17,767 bases of DNA from Nitrospirota bacterium (GCA_020028195.1 JAHWYE010000006.1:1-17767), one strand, 5' to 3'. Positions 6,902 to 14,219 are shown, counted from the first letter of the stretch. Notes: generated from the sequence alone by a model not told the origin. Numbers and translations are program-made.

Positions 6902-8175
6902 GCGTTCCCTTTTGAAAACACGACGCGCCCCTTTTTGATCACCGTCTCACAGTGATTCATCCCGAAGAGATACGGGATCTCACGGTAATCTGATGCGTCC
7001 ATGATCACCAGATCAGCCTGCTTCCCCACTTCCAGCGATCCCACCAATCGCCCCCGGCCAACCGCATAGGCGCCGTTGATGGTGCCGGCCACGATCGCCT
7101 CTGCTGGGCTCATCCGCAGCTGCGAGCAGGCCAGCGAGAGGATCATCTGCATGCTCAGCGTCGGAGAACTGCCGGGGTTGAAATTCGTGGCCAGCGCGAC
7201 CGGAATTCTTGCGTCAATCAGTTGCCGGGCCGGCGGATAGCGGCCCGATCCAAGATGCAGGACCGTCCCGGGGAGAAGGGCAGCAATCGTGCCGGTGCCC
7301 CGCAGGCACCGAATATCAGTATCTGTCACCTGATCCAGATGATCTACAGAGACCGACCTGAGCCCCACGGCCATCTTGGTCGCTCCTGAATGAGTCATCT
7401 GCTCCGCATGCAGCTTGAGCTGAAGCCCGACGCTAGCTGCCGCGGTCATCATTGTCTTCGATTCAGCGATCGAAAAGTAGCCGCGGTCGCAGAAGACGTC
7501 AAAGAACTCCGCCAAGCCCTCCCGAGCGACCTGAGGAATCAGCTCCTGGCTCACCAACTCGATGTACTGTCTGCGCTTCGTTCTGAAGCGAGCAGGCACA
7601 TCATGGGCCAGTAGGGTGGGGACAAGATCGAAGGTCCCACGAGTGGCCACCGCGCGAATCGCTCGCAGCATTTTCAGTTCCTGGGCAATCTCCAGACCGT
7701 AGCCGCTTTTCACCTCAGCGGTGGTGGTTCCATATTCCAGGAACAGATTGACGACTCTCTCAAGATGATCAACCAGGGCCGGCTCGCTGGCCGAGCGCAT
7801 CCGCCTTGCACTCGCCTGGATTCCGCCTCCTCTCTTGGCGATCTGTTCATAGGTCGCTCCGCCGATACGAGCCACATAGTCATCAACGCGGGTCGCGGCG
7901 AACAGGGCATGGGTGTGAGAGTCCACGAAACCGGGCAGGACGACCTTTCCCCTTGCATCCAGGCTGACGGCTCCGCGTGATTCCGGCGCCTTGCAGACGC
8001 GGTCTTCCGATCCCACGAGCTGGACGGTCCGGTCTTTGAGCAGCAGCGCGCCGTTGCGGACTAGCCCCAGCGCGGTCATCTCTTGACCGGCTCGCGGGCG
8101 ACGAGGACCGCGGATCGTCAGTAGTTGTCCGCAATTGACCACCAGGAGGGGTTTTTCCTCGTCGGTCGGCGGCAT
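6898..8175 (-). CDS. hutI: imidazolonepropionase HutI
   Basis: HutI hydrolyses 4-imidazolone-5-propionate to formiminoglutamate, step three of the pathway. This amidohydrolase of 425 residues has His87 and His89 in GFVDSHTHALF, His256 in LKLHAEQMTHSG and His279 in SVDHLDQ, matching metal- and substrate-binding residues of the Bacillus enzyme. The fourth metal ligand, Asp in the family motif ATDFNPGSS, is here Asn331 (ATNFNPGSS, codon AAT); this is unusual and noted separately. ATTAEVKSGYGLE-like residues (TTTAEVKSGYGLE) at 150-162 confirm the family. The ATG at 8175 is the first possible start in the frame. The best Shine-Dalgarno, GAGGAG, lies 15 bases away, longer than usual. It forms an operon with ftcD through a 4-base overlap. 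Confidence 0.95.
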   Translation of the reverse strand: MPPTDEEKPLLVVNCGQLLTIRGPRRPRAGQEMTALGLVRNGALLLKDRTVQLVGSEDRVCKAPESRGAVSLDARGKVVLPGFVDSHTHALFAATRVDDYVARIGGATYEQIAKRGGGIQASARRMRSASEPALVDHLERVVNLFLEYGTTTAEVKSGYGLEIAQELKMLRAIRAVATRGTFDLVPTLLAHDVPARFRTKRRQYIELVSQELIPQVAREGLAEFFDVFCDRGYFSIAESKTMMTAAASVGLQLKLHAEQMTHSGATKMAVGLRSVSVDHLDQVTDTDIRCLRGTGTIAALLPGTVLHLGSGRYPPARQLIDARIPVALATNFNPGSSPTLSMQMILSLACSQLRMSPAEAIVAGTINGAYAVGRGRLVGSLEVGKQADLVIMDASDYREIPYLFGMNHCETVIKKGRVVFSKGNA

Positions 8176-8486
8176 GCTGCTCTGGTCATACTCCTCAGCT
8201 TCACGCTGGGAGCCGACTGCTGATCACTCCTGCTGAAGGGTGGTACGGTAACTGCGTTACCAGATCAAGTCAAGGCAGCGGCACCAGCCAATGGAGCAGT
8301 CATACAAGCCAGTTCGGCGTTTTTCTGAATCACAGCGCACCGCGTTTCTACCAGTCGCTACTGTCAGCCAAACTGTAATCCTTGAAGACAGGGGGAGATG
8401 GTGGGGCGAGAACCGCAGCGACACCCAATGCTGTCGCGCCAGGGCGCTTTGTCGCCGGGATATAGAGCTAGAGTGAAACCAGACTA
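8176..8486. other. non-coding stretch upstream of hutI
   Basis: These 311 bases lie between the hutI start and the end of the next - strand gene. I see no convincing gene. They hold a candidate - strand promoter and palindrome (8245-8273) and a 6-bp inverted repeat GCGACA/TGTCGC (8418-8423 and 8432-8437) with an 8-base loop. Short open frames on the + strand have no ribosome site and no recognisable content. No T-tract terminator follows the gene at 8487. Confidence 0.6.
8245..8273 (-). promoter_or_regulatory. candidate hutI-ftcD promoter with overlapping palindrome
   Basis: On the - strand TTGACT (8273 to 8268) is followed after 17 bases by TACCGT (8250 to 8245), a good -35 with a poor -10. 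A 6-3-6 palindrome, GGTAAC-TGC-GTTACC (8247-8261), covers the spacer and the -10 region, the place where a repressor or activator would act. The expected leader is about 60 bases. No second copy of the palindrome was seen upstream of hutH. Confidence 0.4.
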
Positions 8487-8870
8487 TCAGGCCGCTGAGC
8501 TAGGGCTCTCTTTCAAGCTGAGACGCGCGGGGTCCTCTTCGGCCAGACGCACAATCTGGATCTTCGACAGGGTCGCCAGGAGCATCACCGGGTTCGAGAT
8601 GGTCGTTTTTCCTGGAACGTAGAGAAGAGCTCGGCGCGCCTGCGCGTGGATCATCATGCGGCGCACCTGACTGACATCAGCCAGTGCGAGCGCTTCTAGT
8701 TCTCGACAAAAGACCGCCACCCGCTCCAAGGACGTTTCCACCAAGAGCCCATCCCACTGTCCGTTATTTCGGTCAATGATTGGCTCTGTCCTCGACTCGT
8801 CAACTCCACCCATCCCCGTCCGTGCAATCCGAGATATCAACTCATCGAAGACAAGGCCGCTGACAGCCAT
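8487..8870 (-). CDS. hypothetical protein, 127 residues
   Basis: I do not recognise this protein. The start at 8870 is fixed by a strong AAGGAGG placed 7 bases upstream; a longer TTG-initiated frame reaching 8975 would run into the promoter and is rejected. The 127 residues have no signal peptide and no membrane segment. The sequence is helical and rich in Ala, Leu, Arg and Glu (LERVAVFCRELEALALADVSQVRRMM) with a single cysteine, a central basic patch (IHAQARRALLYVPGK) and a hydrophobic block ISNPVMLLATLSKIQIV. It is a stand-alone gene with a good promoter and an 89-base leader, between the hut and sulfur-transfer operons. No function can be inferred. Confidence 0.8.
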   Translation of the reverse strand: MAVSGLVFDELISRIARTGMGGVDESRTEPIIDRNNGQWDGLLVETSLERVAVFCRELEALALADVSQVRRMMIHAQARRALLYVPGKTTISNPVMLLATLSKIQIVRLAEEDPARLSLKESPSSAA

Positions 8871-8965
8871 GATCTTCCTCCTTGGTTGGGTTGACTGACT
8901 GATGGCTCCTTTCACGACAGGTGCCGAGGGTCCAGCTTGAAAGGGAAGCCCTGTGAGTGTGCCTG

Positions 8966-8994
8966 CGTATAACAAAGGGAGTTCTGGAAGTCAA
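8966..8994 (-). promoter_or_regulatory. promoter of the 127-residue hypothetical gene
   Basis: On the - strand TTGACT (8994 to 8989) and TATACG (8971 to 8966) are separated by 17 bases. The DNA upstream (about 8995-9070) is AT-rich, unlike the rest of the window, and could act as an UP element. It includes the palindromes CAATATATTG (9005-9014) and CATATATG (9036-9043). The predicted start near 8959 gives a leader of about 89 bases. Confidence 0.6.
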
Positions 8995-9095
8995 TCAAAA
9001 AGTACAATATATTGGAGGGCACCATTTCAAAAGTGCATATATGTTGTGGATATGGTGTAGATTGCCTATGAACTAGGAGTGAACTCTCTGTGGAT

Positions 9096-9134
9096 AAAAA
9101 AAGAGCCGGGGATGCGGGACCGCAACCCCGGCTC
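9096..9134 (-). terminator. Rho-independent terminator of the DsrE-TusA operon
   Basis: On the - strand GAGCCGGGG (9134 to 9126) pairs perfectly with CCCCGGCTC (9111 to 9103). The 14-base loop contains an inner TGCGG/CCGCA stem, and seven T residues follow (9102 to 9096). It lies 30 bases beyond the TusA-like stop. A second 6-bp stem, GAGAGC/GCTCTC, is found at 9142-9159 between the two. Confidence 0.9.
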
Positions 9135-9164
9135 ATCGGGAGAGAGCCTGAACGCTCTCCATCC

Positions 9165-9413
9165 TTAACGCTTAGCTTTCTTCACGAACGCTTTGTAAAT
9201 CCGCTTGGCGTCGCTCCCTTCTTCTTCGAGTCCTACCATCTCATGGCCGGTCGTTTGACACCAGGCTGGCATATCCTTCTTGATCCCCTCGTCATCAGAC
9301 ACGACCTCCAGCACCTGACCAGGCACCAGTTCCTTGATCTTCTTGGAAGTCATGATGATGGGCATTGGGCAGAAGTACCCCAGCGTATCCAACTTTACAT
9401 CGGCTTGAATCAT
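9165..9413 (-). CDS. TusA/SirA-like sulfur carrier protein
   Basis: This 82-residue cytosolic protein has the TusA signature Cys-Pro-X-Pro (Cys15, CPMPI) after DTLGYF. The usual second half follows: GQVLEVVSDDEGIKKDMPAWCQTTGHEMVG, with a second cysteine at residue 52. TusA proteins carry persulfide sulfur between donors and acceptors for thiolation or sulfur oxidation. It lies 39 bp behind a YrkE-like DsrE protein on the same strand, a pairing known from several bacteria, which suggests the two exchange sulfur. A small AGAGG/CCTCT hairpin lies in the gap. The ATG at 9413 has only a weak ribosome site. The transcript ends at the hairpin at 9096-9134. Confidence 0.93.
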   Translation of the reverse strand: MIQADVKLDTLGYFCPMPIIMTSKKIKELVPGQVLEVVSDDEGIKKDMPAWCQTTGHEMVGLEEEGSDAKRIYKAFVKKAKR

Positions 9414-9452
9414 AGGTCGTTCTTCAGTAGGCTAGAGGCTTGCCCCTCTCGC

Positions 9453-9983
9453 CTAGATAAAAAGGTTGACGCTTCCCTGCTTCGCCTCAGCCAAGTAGGT
9501 CGTGACCCCGGCCAACTGATCCACACCGTCGATCAAGGTATCCTTGGTAATTCCCATCAGCCCCATGGTGGTGGTACAGGCGATGAATTGCACGCCAAGA
9601 TCCTGCGCAGTCTCAATTAATTCCGGGACGCCCGGCATCCGATGGGTCCGCATCACTCGTTTCATCATGCGCGTGCCAAGCCCCCAGAAATGGAACCGGG
9701 ACAGCGGCAGGCTCGCAGCGCCTCCTCTGTTGAGCAGGCCGAACATGCGACGCAACCAGTCCTTGGCCGCGCTCGGAGTTCCTTTTCGGCGAATGGCATT
9801 CAACCCCCAAAACGTAAAAAACATCGTGACTCGCATGCCCATCGCCGCGGCTCCGGTCGCGATGATGAAGGCAGCCATGACCCGATCCATGTTGCCGCTG
9901 AGCACGACGATCGTGACCCTATCCGGCTTCGTTTCCTGTAGCTCGGCCAGCGCAACGGCTGGTTCGACTTGGGTAGTATTCAT
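9453..9983 (-). CDS. DsrE/DsrF/DsrH-like (YrkE-type) protein
   Basis: This 176-residue protein resembles Bacillus YrkE. Shared blocks are VTIVVLSGNMDRVMAAFIIA (23-42), GAAAMGMRVTMFFTFWGLNAIRR (44-66), a glycine-rich middle part with FHFWGLGTRMMKRVM (97-111), FIACTTTMGLMGI with Cys136 (133-145) and the C-terminal NLFI. The hydrophobic 35-60 segment belongs to the DsrE fold and is probably not a transmembrane helix. The family is linked with persulfide transfer; Cys136 is the likely sulfur-binding residue. It is the first gene of an operon with the TusA-like gene. The ATG at 9983 has AGAGGTG 7 bases upstream and a strong promoter about 80 bp further up. The protein is a paralogue of the one at 3811-4230. 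Confidence 0.9.
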   Translation of the reverse strand: MNTTQVEPAVALAELQETKPDRVTIVVLSGNMDRVMAAFIIATGAAAMGMRVTMFFTFWGLNAIRRKGTPSAAKDWLRRMFGLLNRGGAASLPLSRFHFWGLGTRMMKRVMRTHRMPGVPELIETAQDLGVQFIACTTTMGLMGITKDTLIDGVDQLAGVTTYLAEAKQGSVNLFI

Positions 9984-10070
9984 GGGCGCACCTCTAGGCA
10001 GTTAGCGCATTCCCTGGGTCAGTTCACAAGCCCGCATATCCTGGTCAACACAAGACAAAACAAGCGATTG

Positions 10071-10100
10071 ACTATAGTATGCGATTCTTTTGATTGTCAA
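10071..10100 (-). promoter_or_regulatory. promoter of the DsrE-TusA operon
   Basis: On the - strand a consensus TTGACA (10100 to 10095) and TATAGT (10076 to 10071) are separated by 18 bases. The predicted start near 10064 gives a leader of about 80 bases. The -10 box and following bases read CTATAGTCAA, the same as the + strand promoter at 10121-10150. Confidence 0.7.
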
Positions 10101-10120
10101 GGCGGGCATAGGCGCAGTCC

Positions 10121-10150
10121 TTGACCCTCCCGAGTCAATGCGTCTATAGT
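10121..10150 (+). promoter_or_regulatory. promoter of the Rieske oxygenase operon
   Basis: TTGACC (10121-10126) and TATAGT (10145-10150) are separated by 18 bases, the same geometry as the divergent promoter. The expected start is near 10157, giving a leader of about 35 bases with GGAG at 10181-10184. The 208-base divergent region holds several TTGAC/GTCAA pentamers in addition to the two promoters. Confidence 0.65.
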
Positions 10151-10191
10151 CAAAGATACGCTTCGACGACACACGGTCCTGGAGATTCAGC

Positions 10192-11298
10192 TTGCAAGAT
10201 AGCCTTTCCTCTAGGCCTACCGATCTCGAGACAGGGGCAAGCTCTTCCAAGAGCGCTCCCCTATTGGGCTTTTGGTATCCTGCCATGTTGGCCTCGGAAA
10301 TCAGACCTGGAACCGTGAAAGCCCAGCTCCTCCTGGGAATGCCGCTGGCGATTTGCCGGGATTCCCAAAAGCGTACCTTTGCCTTTCGCGATATTTGCCC
10401 GCACCGAGGGATGCCCCTCTCATACGGACGGTTCGATGGCGATCGCCTGGAATGCTCCTATCATGGCTGGCAGTTCGACATGAGCGGGCGATGTCGCCAT
10501 ATCCCCGCGCTGGTTGATGGAGCGACGCTTCAGACTGAAAAGATCGGAGTGACCACCTATCCATGTGCAGAGCAAGACGGCTATATTTGGGTGTACCTGC
10601 CCGATGGCCACGAGAAAAACCCCACCCTGCCCGAGGTGCCGCGCCTACCGCTTCTCTCGGATCACTACCGCCTATTCCATGTTTCCATCATGCTGCGCTG
10701 TTCAATTGACGACGGTGTTGTGGGGCTGGTGGATCCGGCCCATGGCGCTTTCGTCCATCAAAGCCTGTGGTGGCGGACTCCGAAAAGCATCCACGAGAAA
10801 GCCAAGAATTTTGAACCGATCCCTGGCGGGTTCCGGATGACAAGTCATACTCCTTCGCGAAATAGTGGCCCCTACAGGTTGCTAAAGGCGTACGGCGACC
10901 AGCTCACAACTACCATCGACTTTGTCTTGCCCAACCTACGGCCCGAGTTGGTCCAGTGTGGCCCCTATTGGGTCTCCATGAGGACCACCGTCACGCCTAT
11001 CACGGAACATGAATGCCGGATGGACTTCTGTGCAGCCTGGAACTGTTTTCGCTGGGTGCCTTTTTCGAAGACACTGTTCCGGTTTTTCGCCCGCGTCTTT
11101 CTGAACCAGGACAAGCGCATCATGGAACGTCAAGCGCTCGGGCTCCGTTATAAGCCTCCATTGATGTTGTTGGATGGCGCCGACACACCCGCGAAATGGT
11201 ATTACAAATTAAAAGCCGCGCACCTCGCAGCCAGCCAGAGCGGACGCCCGATGGAACATCCGCTGCAGGGGCCAGTCACGCTTCGGTGGAGGACGTGA
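10192..11298 (+). CDS. Rieske [2Fe-2S] non-haem iron oxygenase, alpha-subunit type
   Basis: This protein of 368 residues has an N-terminal Rieske domain with C-X-H at Cys69/His71 (CPHRGMPLSYG) and C-X2-H at Cys88/His91 (CSYHGW). A catalytic domain follows, with the mononuclear iron region LVDPAHGAFVHQSLWW (Asp181, His184, His189). Such enzymes hydroxylate, desaturate or demethylate organic substrates using electrons passed from a reductase. The length and single-subunit look resemble pheophorbide- or sterol-type oxygenases more than two-subunit benzoate-type dioxygenases. The substrate is unknown. The TTG at 10192 is chosen because GGAG lies 7 bases upstream and the family segment GFWYPAMLASEIRPG would be cut by the next ATG at 10285. 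No reductase or ferredoxin is in the window. A Lon-like protease gene follows directly. Confidence 0.9.
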   Translation: MQDSLSSRPTDLETGASSSKSAPLLGFWYPAMLASEIRPGTVKAQLLLGMPLAICRDSQKRTFAFRDICPHRGMPLSYGRFDGDRLECSYHGWQFDMSGRCRHIPALVDGATLQTEKIGVTTYPCAEQDGYIWVYLPDGHEKNPTLPEVPRLPLLSDHYRLFHVSIMLRCSIDDGVVGLVDPAHGAFVHQSLWWRTPKSIHEKAKNFEPIPGGFRMTSHTPSRNSGPYRLLKAYGDQLTTTIDFVLPNLRPELVQCGPYWVSMRTTVTPITEHECRMDFCAAWNCFRWVPFSKTLFRFFARVFLNQDKRIMERQALGLRYKPPLMLLDGADTPAKWYYKLKAAHLAASQSGRPMEHPLQGPVTLRWRT

Positions 11299-11336
11299 AG
11301 GAAGGTTTGTCCGCGGGAAGTCGCAGAAGCGTTGAT

Positions 11337-12017
11337 ATGAAGCGCTCTGTCCACCGGAGGTTTGCACTGGCCCTCTTGCTGGTCATGGCTATGCCTCCGT
11401 TCTGTTCCTGGTCTACCAGCCTTGCCGAGCCTCACCGGTTCGCGACCGTGCCGGCGCTCGCCGTCGGCTTCATTGGAGGCAAAGAGATCGGAGCCGTGCA
11501 TTACATTGCGATTCAGCTCGACCGAGATCCAGACCGTCGTGGCCCCACGATCTTGTTCAGCGAGATCGCACTCGGAGGTGGATCTGCCGTGGGCAAGGAC
11601 TGGAAACAGGGAGTCCGAACAGCAGTCGCCGCGGCAGCGGGGGCGCTTGGCGAAGATCAGCGAAACTGGACGGTGATCATCAAGAACCGCTCCTACAGCA
11701 GCCTTACCGAAGGCGCGAGCGCGAGCAGCGCCGTCGCTGTCGGGATCATGGCTGCCTGGCGCGGCGCCACGATCCGTTCCGGCGTCGCGCTCACTGGAGT
11801 CATCACCGCCGATGGCCGCATCCGTGAGGTTGGCAACCTGCGGGGCAAACTCGAAGGCGCAGCCCTTGCCAAGATGCACACCCTGCTTGTGCCCAAAGGC
11901 GAGGCCCGCACGTTGGAGTGGGACCTCTACGAACTAGGCAGGCAGTACAATATGACGGTGATTGAGGTCGGTTCGCTCCGAGAGGCCTATGAACTGATGA
12001 CCGGTCAACAACCTTGA
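11337..12017 (+). CDS. exported stand-alone Lon-type (S16) protease domain protein
   Basis: The 226-residue product starts with a signal peptide: MKRSVHRRF, a hydrophobic core of about 15 residues and probable cleavage near TSLA-EP (residue 30). The rest matches the proteolytic domain of Lon. Ser128 in TEGASAS takes the place of the catalytic serine of GPSAG, followed by VALTGVITADGRIREVGNLRGKLEGA with the dyad lysine at Lys171, then HTLLVPKGEA. There is no AAA+ ATPase or Lon N-terminal domain. The ATG at 11337 is preferred because it gives a standard signal peptide; a GTG at 11295 would overlap the oxygenase stop (GTGA) and add 14 residues. It is co-directional with the oxygenase and converges with the antiporter gene 9 bp away. 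Proteolytic activity is inferred from the retained Ser-Lys pair. Confidence 0.85.
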   Translation: MKRSVHRRFALALLLVMAMPPFCSWSTSLAEPHRFATVPALAVGFIGGKEIGAVHYIAIQLDRDPDRRGPTILFSEIALGGGSAVGKDWKQGVRTAVAAAAGALGEDQRNWTVIIKNRSYSSLTEGASASSAVAVGIMAAWRGATIRSGVALTGVITADGRIREVGNLRGKLEGAALAKMHTLLVPKGEARTLEWDLYELGRQYNMTVIEVGSLREAYELMTGQQP

Positions 12018-12026
12018 GGCGCAGGC

Positions 12027-14033
12027 TCAGTCCGTCTTGGTATCAGCCAACAACCCGATGGCCCGCCGGATCTGCTCGCGAGCACCCAACAAGACCACCA
12101 CATCGCCCACCTCCAACCGTACCTGTTGAGACGGGTTGGATTCGGTCACTCCACCGCGCGTCAGGGCAATAACCGAGGCGCCCGCCCTCGGTCGGATCGA
12201 GAGTTGCTCCAGCGTCTTGCCCACCGCCGGCGAGTCTTCCTCGATCCGGCAGGTTTCCACCTCCACATCTGCCAAGGTTCCGCCTCGGAGGTGATGGGCC
12301 AGCTCCGGTAGCGCGCTGCGCCGGAGGAGCGCATACCCTTCCCGTCGGATCTGCTCCGCCTTCTGGACGATCAGCCCTTGTGGCATGTTATAGGTCCGGA
12401 GGACGAGCGCAAAGATCTCGATGGAGGTTTCAAACTCCTCCGGCACCACATCATCCGCCCCTAATTGGTGCAGATCTTCCATTTCCTTGAGATATCTTGT
12501 TCTCACCACGATGTGGAGCCTGGGGTTCAGGCCGCGGGCGATCTGCACCGCGCGCCGAGCGGCAAAGGGATCCGACATCGCAAGGACGAGGATGCGAGCA
12601 TCCTCGATCCGCATATGGCGAAGCACATTCGGATTCGTGGCATCGCCATAGTAAATAGGCACGCCATTCCGCGATTCGCGCCTCACAGTATCTCCATCCA
12701 AATCAAGGACCACATAGGGAATTTCCGTTTCCTCGAGGACTCGGGCCAGGTTGCGACCGTTCAGGCCATAGCCCACCACGATGACGTGGTCCTTCATCCG
12801 GAGATGGGGCGACTCAACTTGGGCCACGTGAGCCATCGTCCGGCCTTGGAACCAGCGATTCAGCCGCTGAAAGGCTTCGGCCCGCCTCGCCACCTTGGGA
12901 GCCCACTGCATGAGAAATGGAGTCACCGCCATTGTCAGGACGGAAACTGCCAGAAACACCTGGTAGGGGTCCCCGGCTAGCAGCCCGGCTTGTTGCCCCT
13001 CTTGGGCCAAGATAAAGCTGAACTCTCCGACTTGCGCCAGAGCGACCCCGGCCAGCACTGCGGAGCGTGGAGGATGCCCGATCGTTACCAGCGGCCCGGC
13101 CGCCGTGATGAACTTGCCTACGAAGACCGCGCCGACAAGTGTCGTCACGAGGAGTGGATGTGCCAATAGCACTCGGACATCCATCAGCATCCCGATCGAC
13201 ACGAAGAAGAGACTGTTGAAACTGTCCCGGAACGGCAACACCTCGGCCAGCGCCTGGTGGCTGTACTCGGATTCAGAGATGACCAGACCGGCGATGAACG
13301 CGCCGAGCGCGAGCGAGAGCCCTGCGAGCGACGTCAGCCACGCGATGCCGAGGCAGAGCACGATGATTGTCAGAAGAAAGAGCTCGCGACTGCGGCTCCT
13401 CACGATATGTTCCAGGAGCCTGGGCACCAGGAACCAGGCCGCTGCGACAATCACTGCAACAAGCCCTGCCGATTTCGCCAGCGCCAGGAGCAGCTCCTGC
13501 ATCGCGTCCCCGGCCTGGCCTGCCAGGAGGGGGGTCACCAGCATCATCGGCACGACCGCCAAGTCCTGGAAAATAAGGATGCCGATCGTGGAGCGACCAT
13601 GGACCGAATCACTCTCACCGCGGTCCGTTAATACCTTGAGCACGATTGCAGTACTGCTCAGGGACAGCAGAAAGCCCCAAAAGATCGCCTGGCCATAGGG
13701 AAGCCCGGCCAGCCTCCCTGCGAAGGTGACAAACAGCAGGACCCCGCCAACCTGGAGCGGACCGCTGACCAGAAGGAGGCCACGCGCTGCCGTCAGGTGT
13801 GCCAGCGAGAACTCAACCCCGATCGTGAACAGGAGCAGCACCACGCCGATCTCGGCCAACACCTGAACCTGCTGCAGATCCGAGACCAAGTTGAGTCCGT
13901 AGGGCCCGATCAGCGCGCCGGCCACCAAGAAACCTGCGATCGAGGGCAAGCGCAGCTTCTGGAACAGGAACACCACGGCGATCGAAACCGCGAAGATCAC
14001 CAGCAGTTCGCTCAGCACATCGTAATCAGCCAC
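12027..14033 (-). CDS. CPA2 (Kef-type) monovalent cation:proton antiporter with RCK domains
   Basis: This inner-membrane protein of 668 residues has about 12-13 hydrophobic segments in residues 6-385 (Na+/H+ exchanger fold). They include LRLPSIAGFLVAGALIGP (28-44), IGVVLLLFTIGVEF (62-75) and FQDLAVVPMML (155-165) with the Gln-Asp pair typical of the Kef group. A cytoplasmic RCK-N (TrkA-N) domain follows at about 415-530, with GYGLNG (421-426) for nucleotide binding and acidic VVLDLDGD. An RCK-C domain lies at about 585-660. It probably exchanges K+ or Na+ for protons under control of a nucleotide or redox ligand. The GTG at 14033 has GAGGAG 3 bases upstream. No KefF/KefG-type partner lies next to it, so glutathione gating is not indicated. 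Confidence 0.93.
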   Translation of the reverse strand: MADYDVLSELLVIFAVSIAVVFLFQKLRLPSIAGFLVAGALIGPYGLNLVSDLQQVQVLAEIGVVLLLFTIGVEFSLAHLTAARGLLLVSGPLQVGGVLLFVTFAGRLAGLPYGQAIFWGFLLSLSSTAIVLKVLTDRGESDSVHGRSTIGILIFQDLAVVPMMLVTPLLAGQAGDAMQELLLALAKSAGLVAVIVAAAWFLVPRLLEHIVRSRSRELFLLTIIVLCLGIAWLTSLAGLSLALGAFIAGLVISESEYSHQALAEVLPFRDSFNSLFFVSIGMLMDVRVLLAHPLLVTTLVGAVFVGKFITAAGPLVTIGHPPRSAVLAGVALAQVGEFSFILAQEGQQAGLLAGDPYQVFLAVSVLTMAVTPFLMQWAPKVARRAEAFQRLNRWFQGRTMAHVAQVESPHLRMKDHVIVVGYGLNGRNLARVLEETEIPYVVLDLDGDTVRRESRNGVPIYYGDATNPNVLRHMRIEDARILVLAMSDPFAARRAVQIARGLNPRLHIVVRTRYLKEMEDLHQLGADDVVPEEFETSIEIFALVLRTYNMPQGLIVQKAEQIRREGYALLRRSALPELAHHLRGGTLADVEVETCRIEEDSPAVGKTLEQLSIRPRAGASVIALTRGGVTESNPSQQVRLEVGDVVVLLGAREQIRRAIGLLADTKTD

Positions 14034-14055
14034 GGTCTCCTCGAAATATCATCTC

Positions 14056-14093
14056 CCGACCTTTCGTTCCCGCGCAGAGGCGAGGAAGGTCGG
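14056..14093. repeat. 8-bp inverted repeat upstream of the antiporter gene
   Basis: CCGACCTT (14056-14063) and AAGGTCGG (14086-14093) form a perfect stem with a 22-base loop that contains a further TCG/CGA pairing. It lies about 23 bp upstream of the antiporter start, in the 186-base divergent gap before the HAD gene. No T-tract follows on either strand. It may be a leader hairpin or an operator. The rest of the gap shows no gene, and only weak promoter-like sequence precedes the HAD gene. Confidence 0.5.
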
Positions 14094-14219
14094 TCAAGCG
14101 AGCAAGATGAGCAGGATCATTGGCGCAGAATACCTCAGGGGAGCAACGCGAGCAAGCTCTGTCGTCTTGTTCCTCTGAACATCGTCAGGTAAGGTGAAGG
14201 GCTCTCAGGGGGGATCGTC

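Noticed and set aside
8291..8622. Small + strand open frames between hutI and the hypothetical gene
   Set aside because: They have no ribosome site and no recognisable sequence, and one runs antisense into the 8487-8870 gene.
8871..8975. TTG-started 35-residue extension of the 127-residue hypothetical protein
   Set aside because: It would start upstream of the predicted transcription start and overlap the -10 box, and the AAGGAGG site clearly serves ATG 8870.
9090..9620. + strand open frame of 176 residues across the TusA-like gene
   Set aside because: It starts inside the terminator hairpin and is antisense to two recognised genes.
11196..11336. N-terminal extension of the Lon-like protein overlapping the oxygenase by about 100 bases
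   Set aside because: The extension is low-complexity, would bury the signal peptide and lies over conserved-frame oxygenase coding sequence. ATG 11337, or GTG 11295, fits better.
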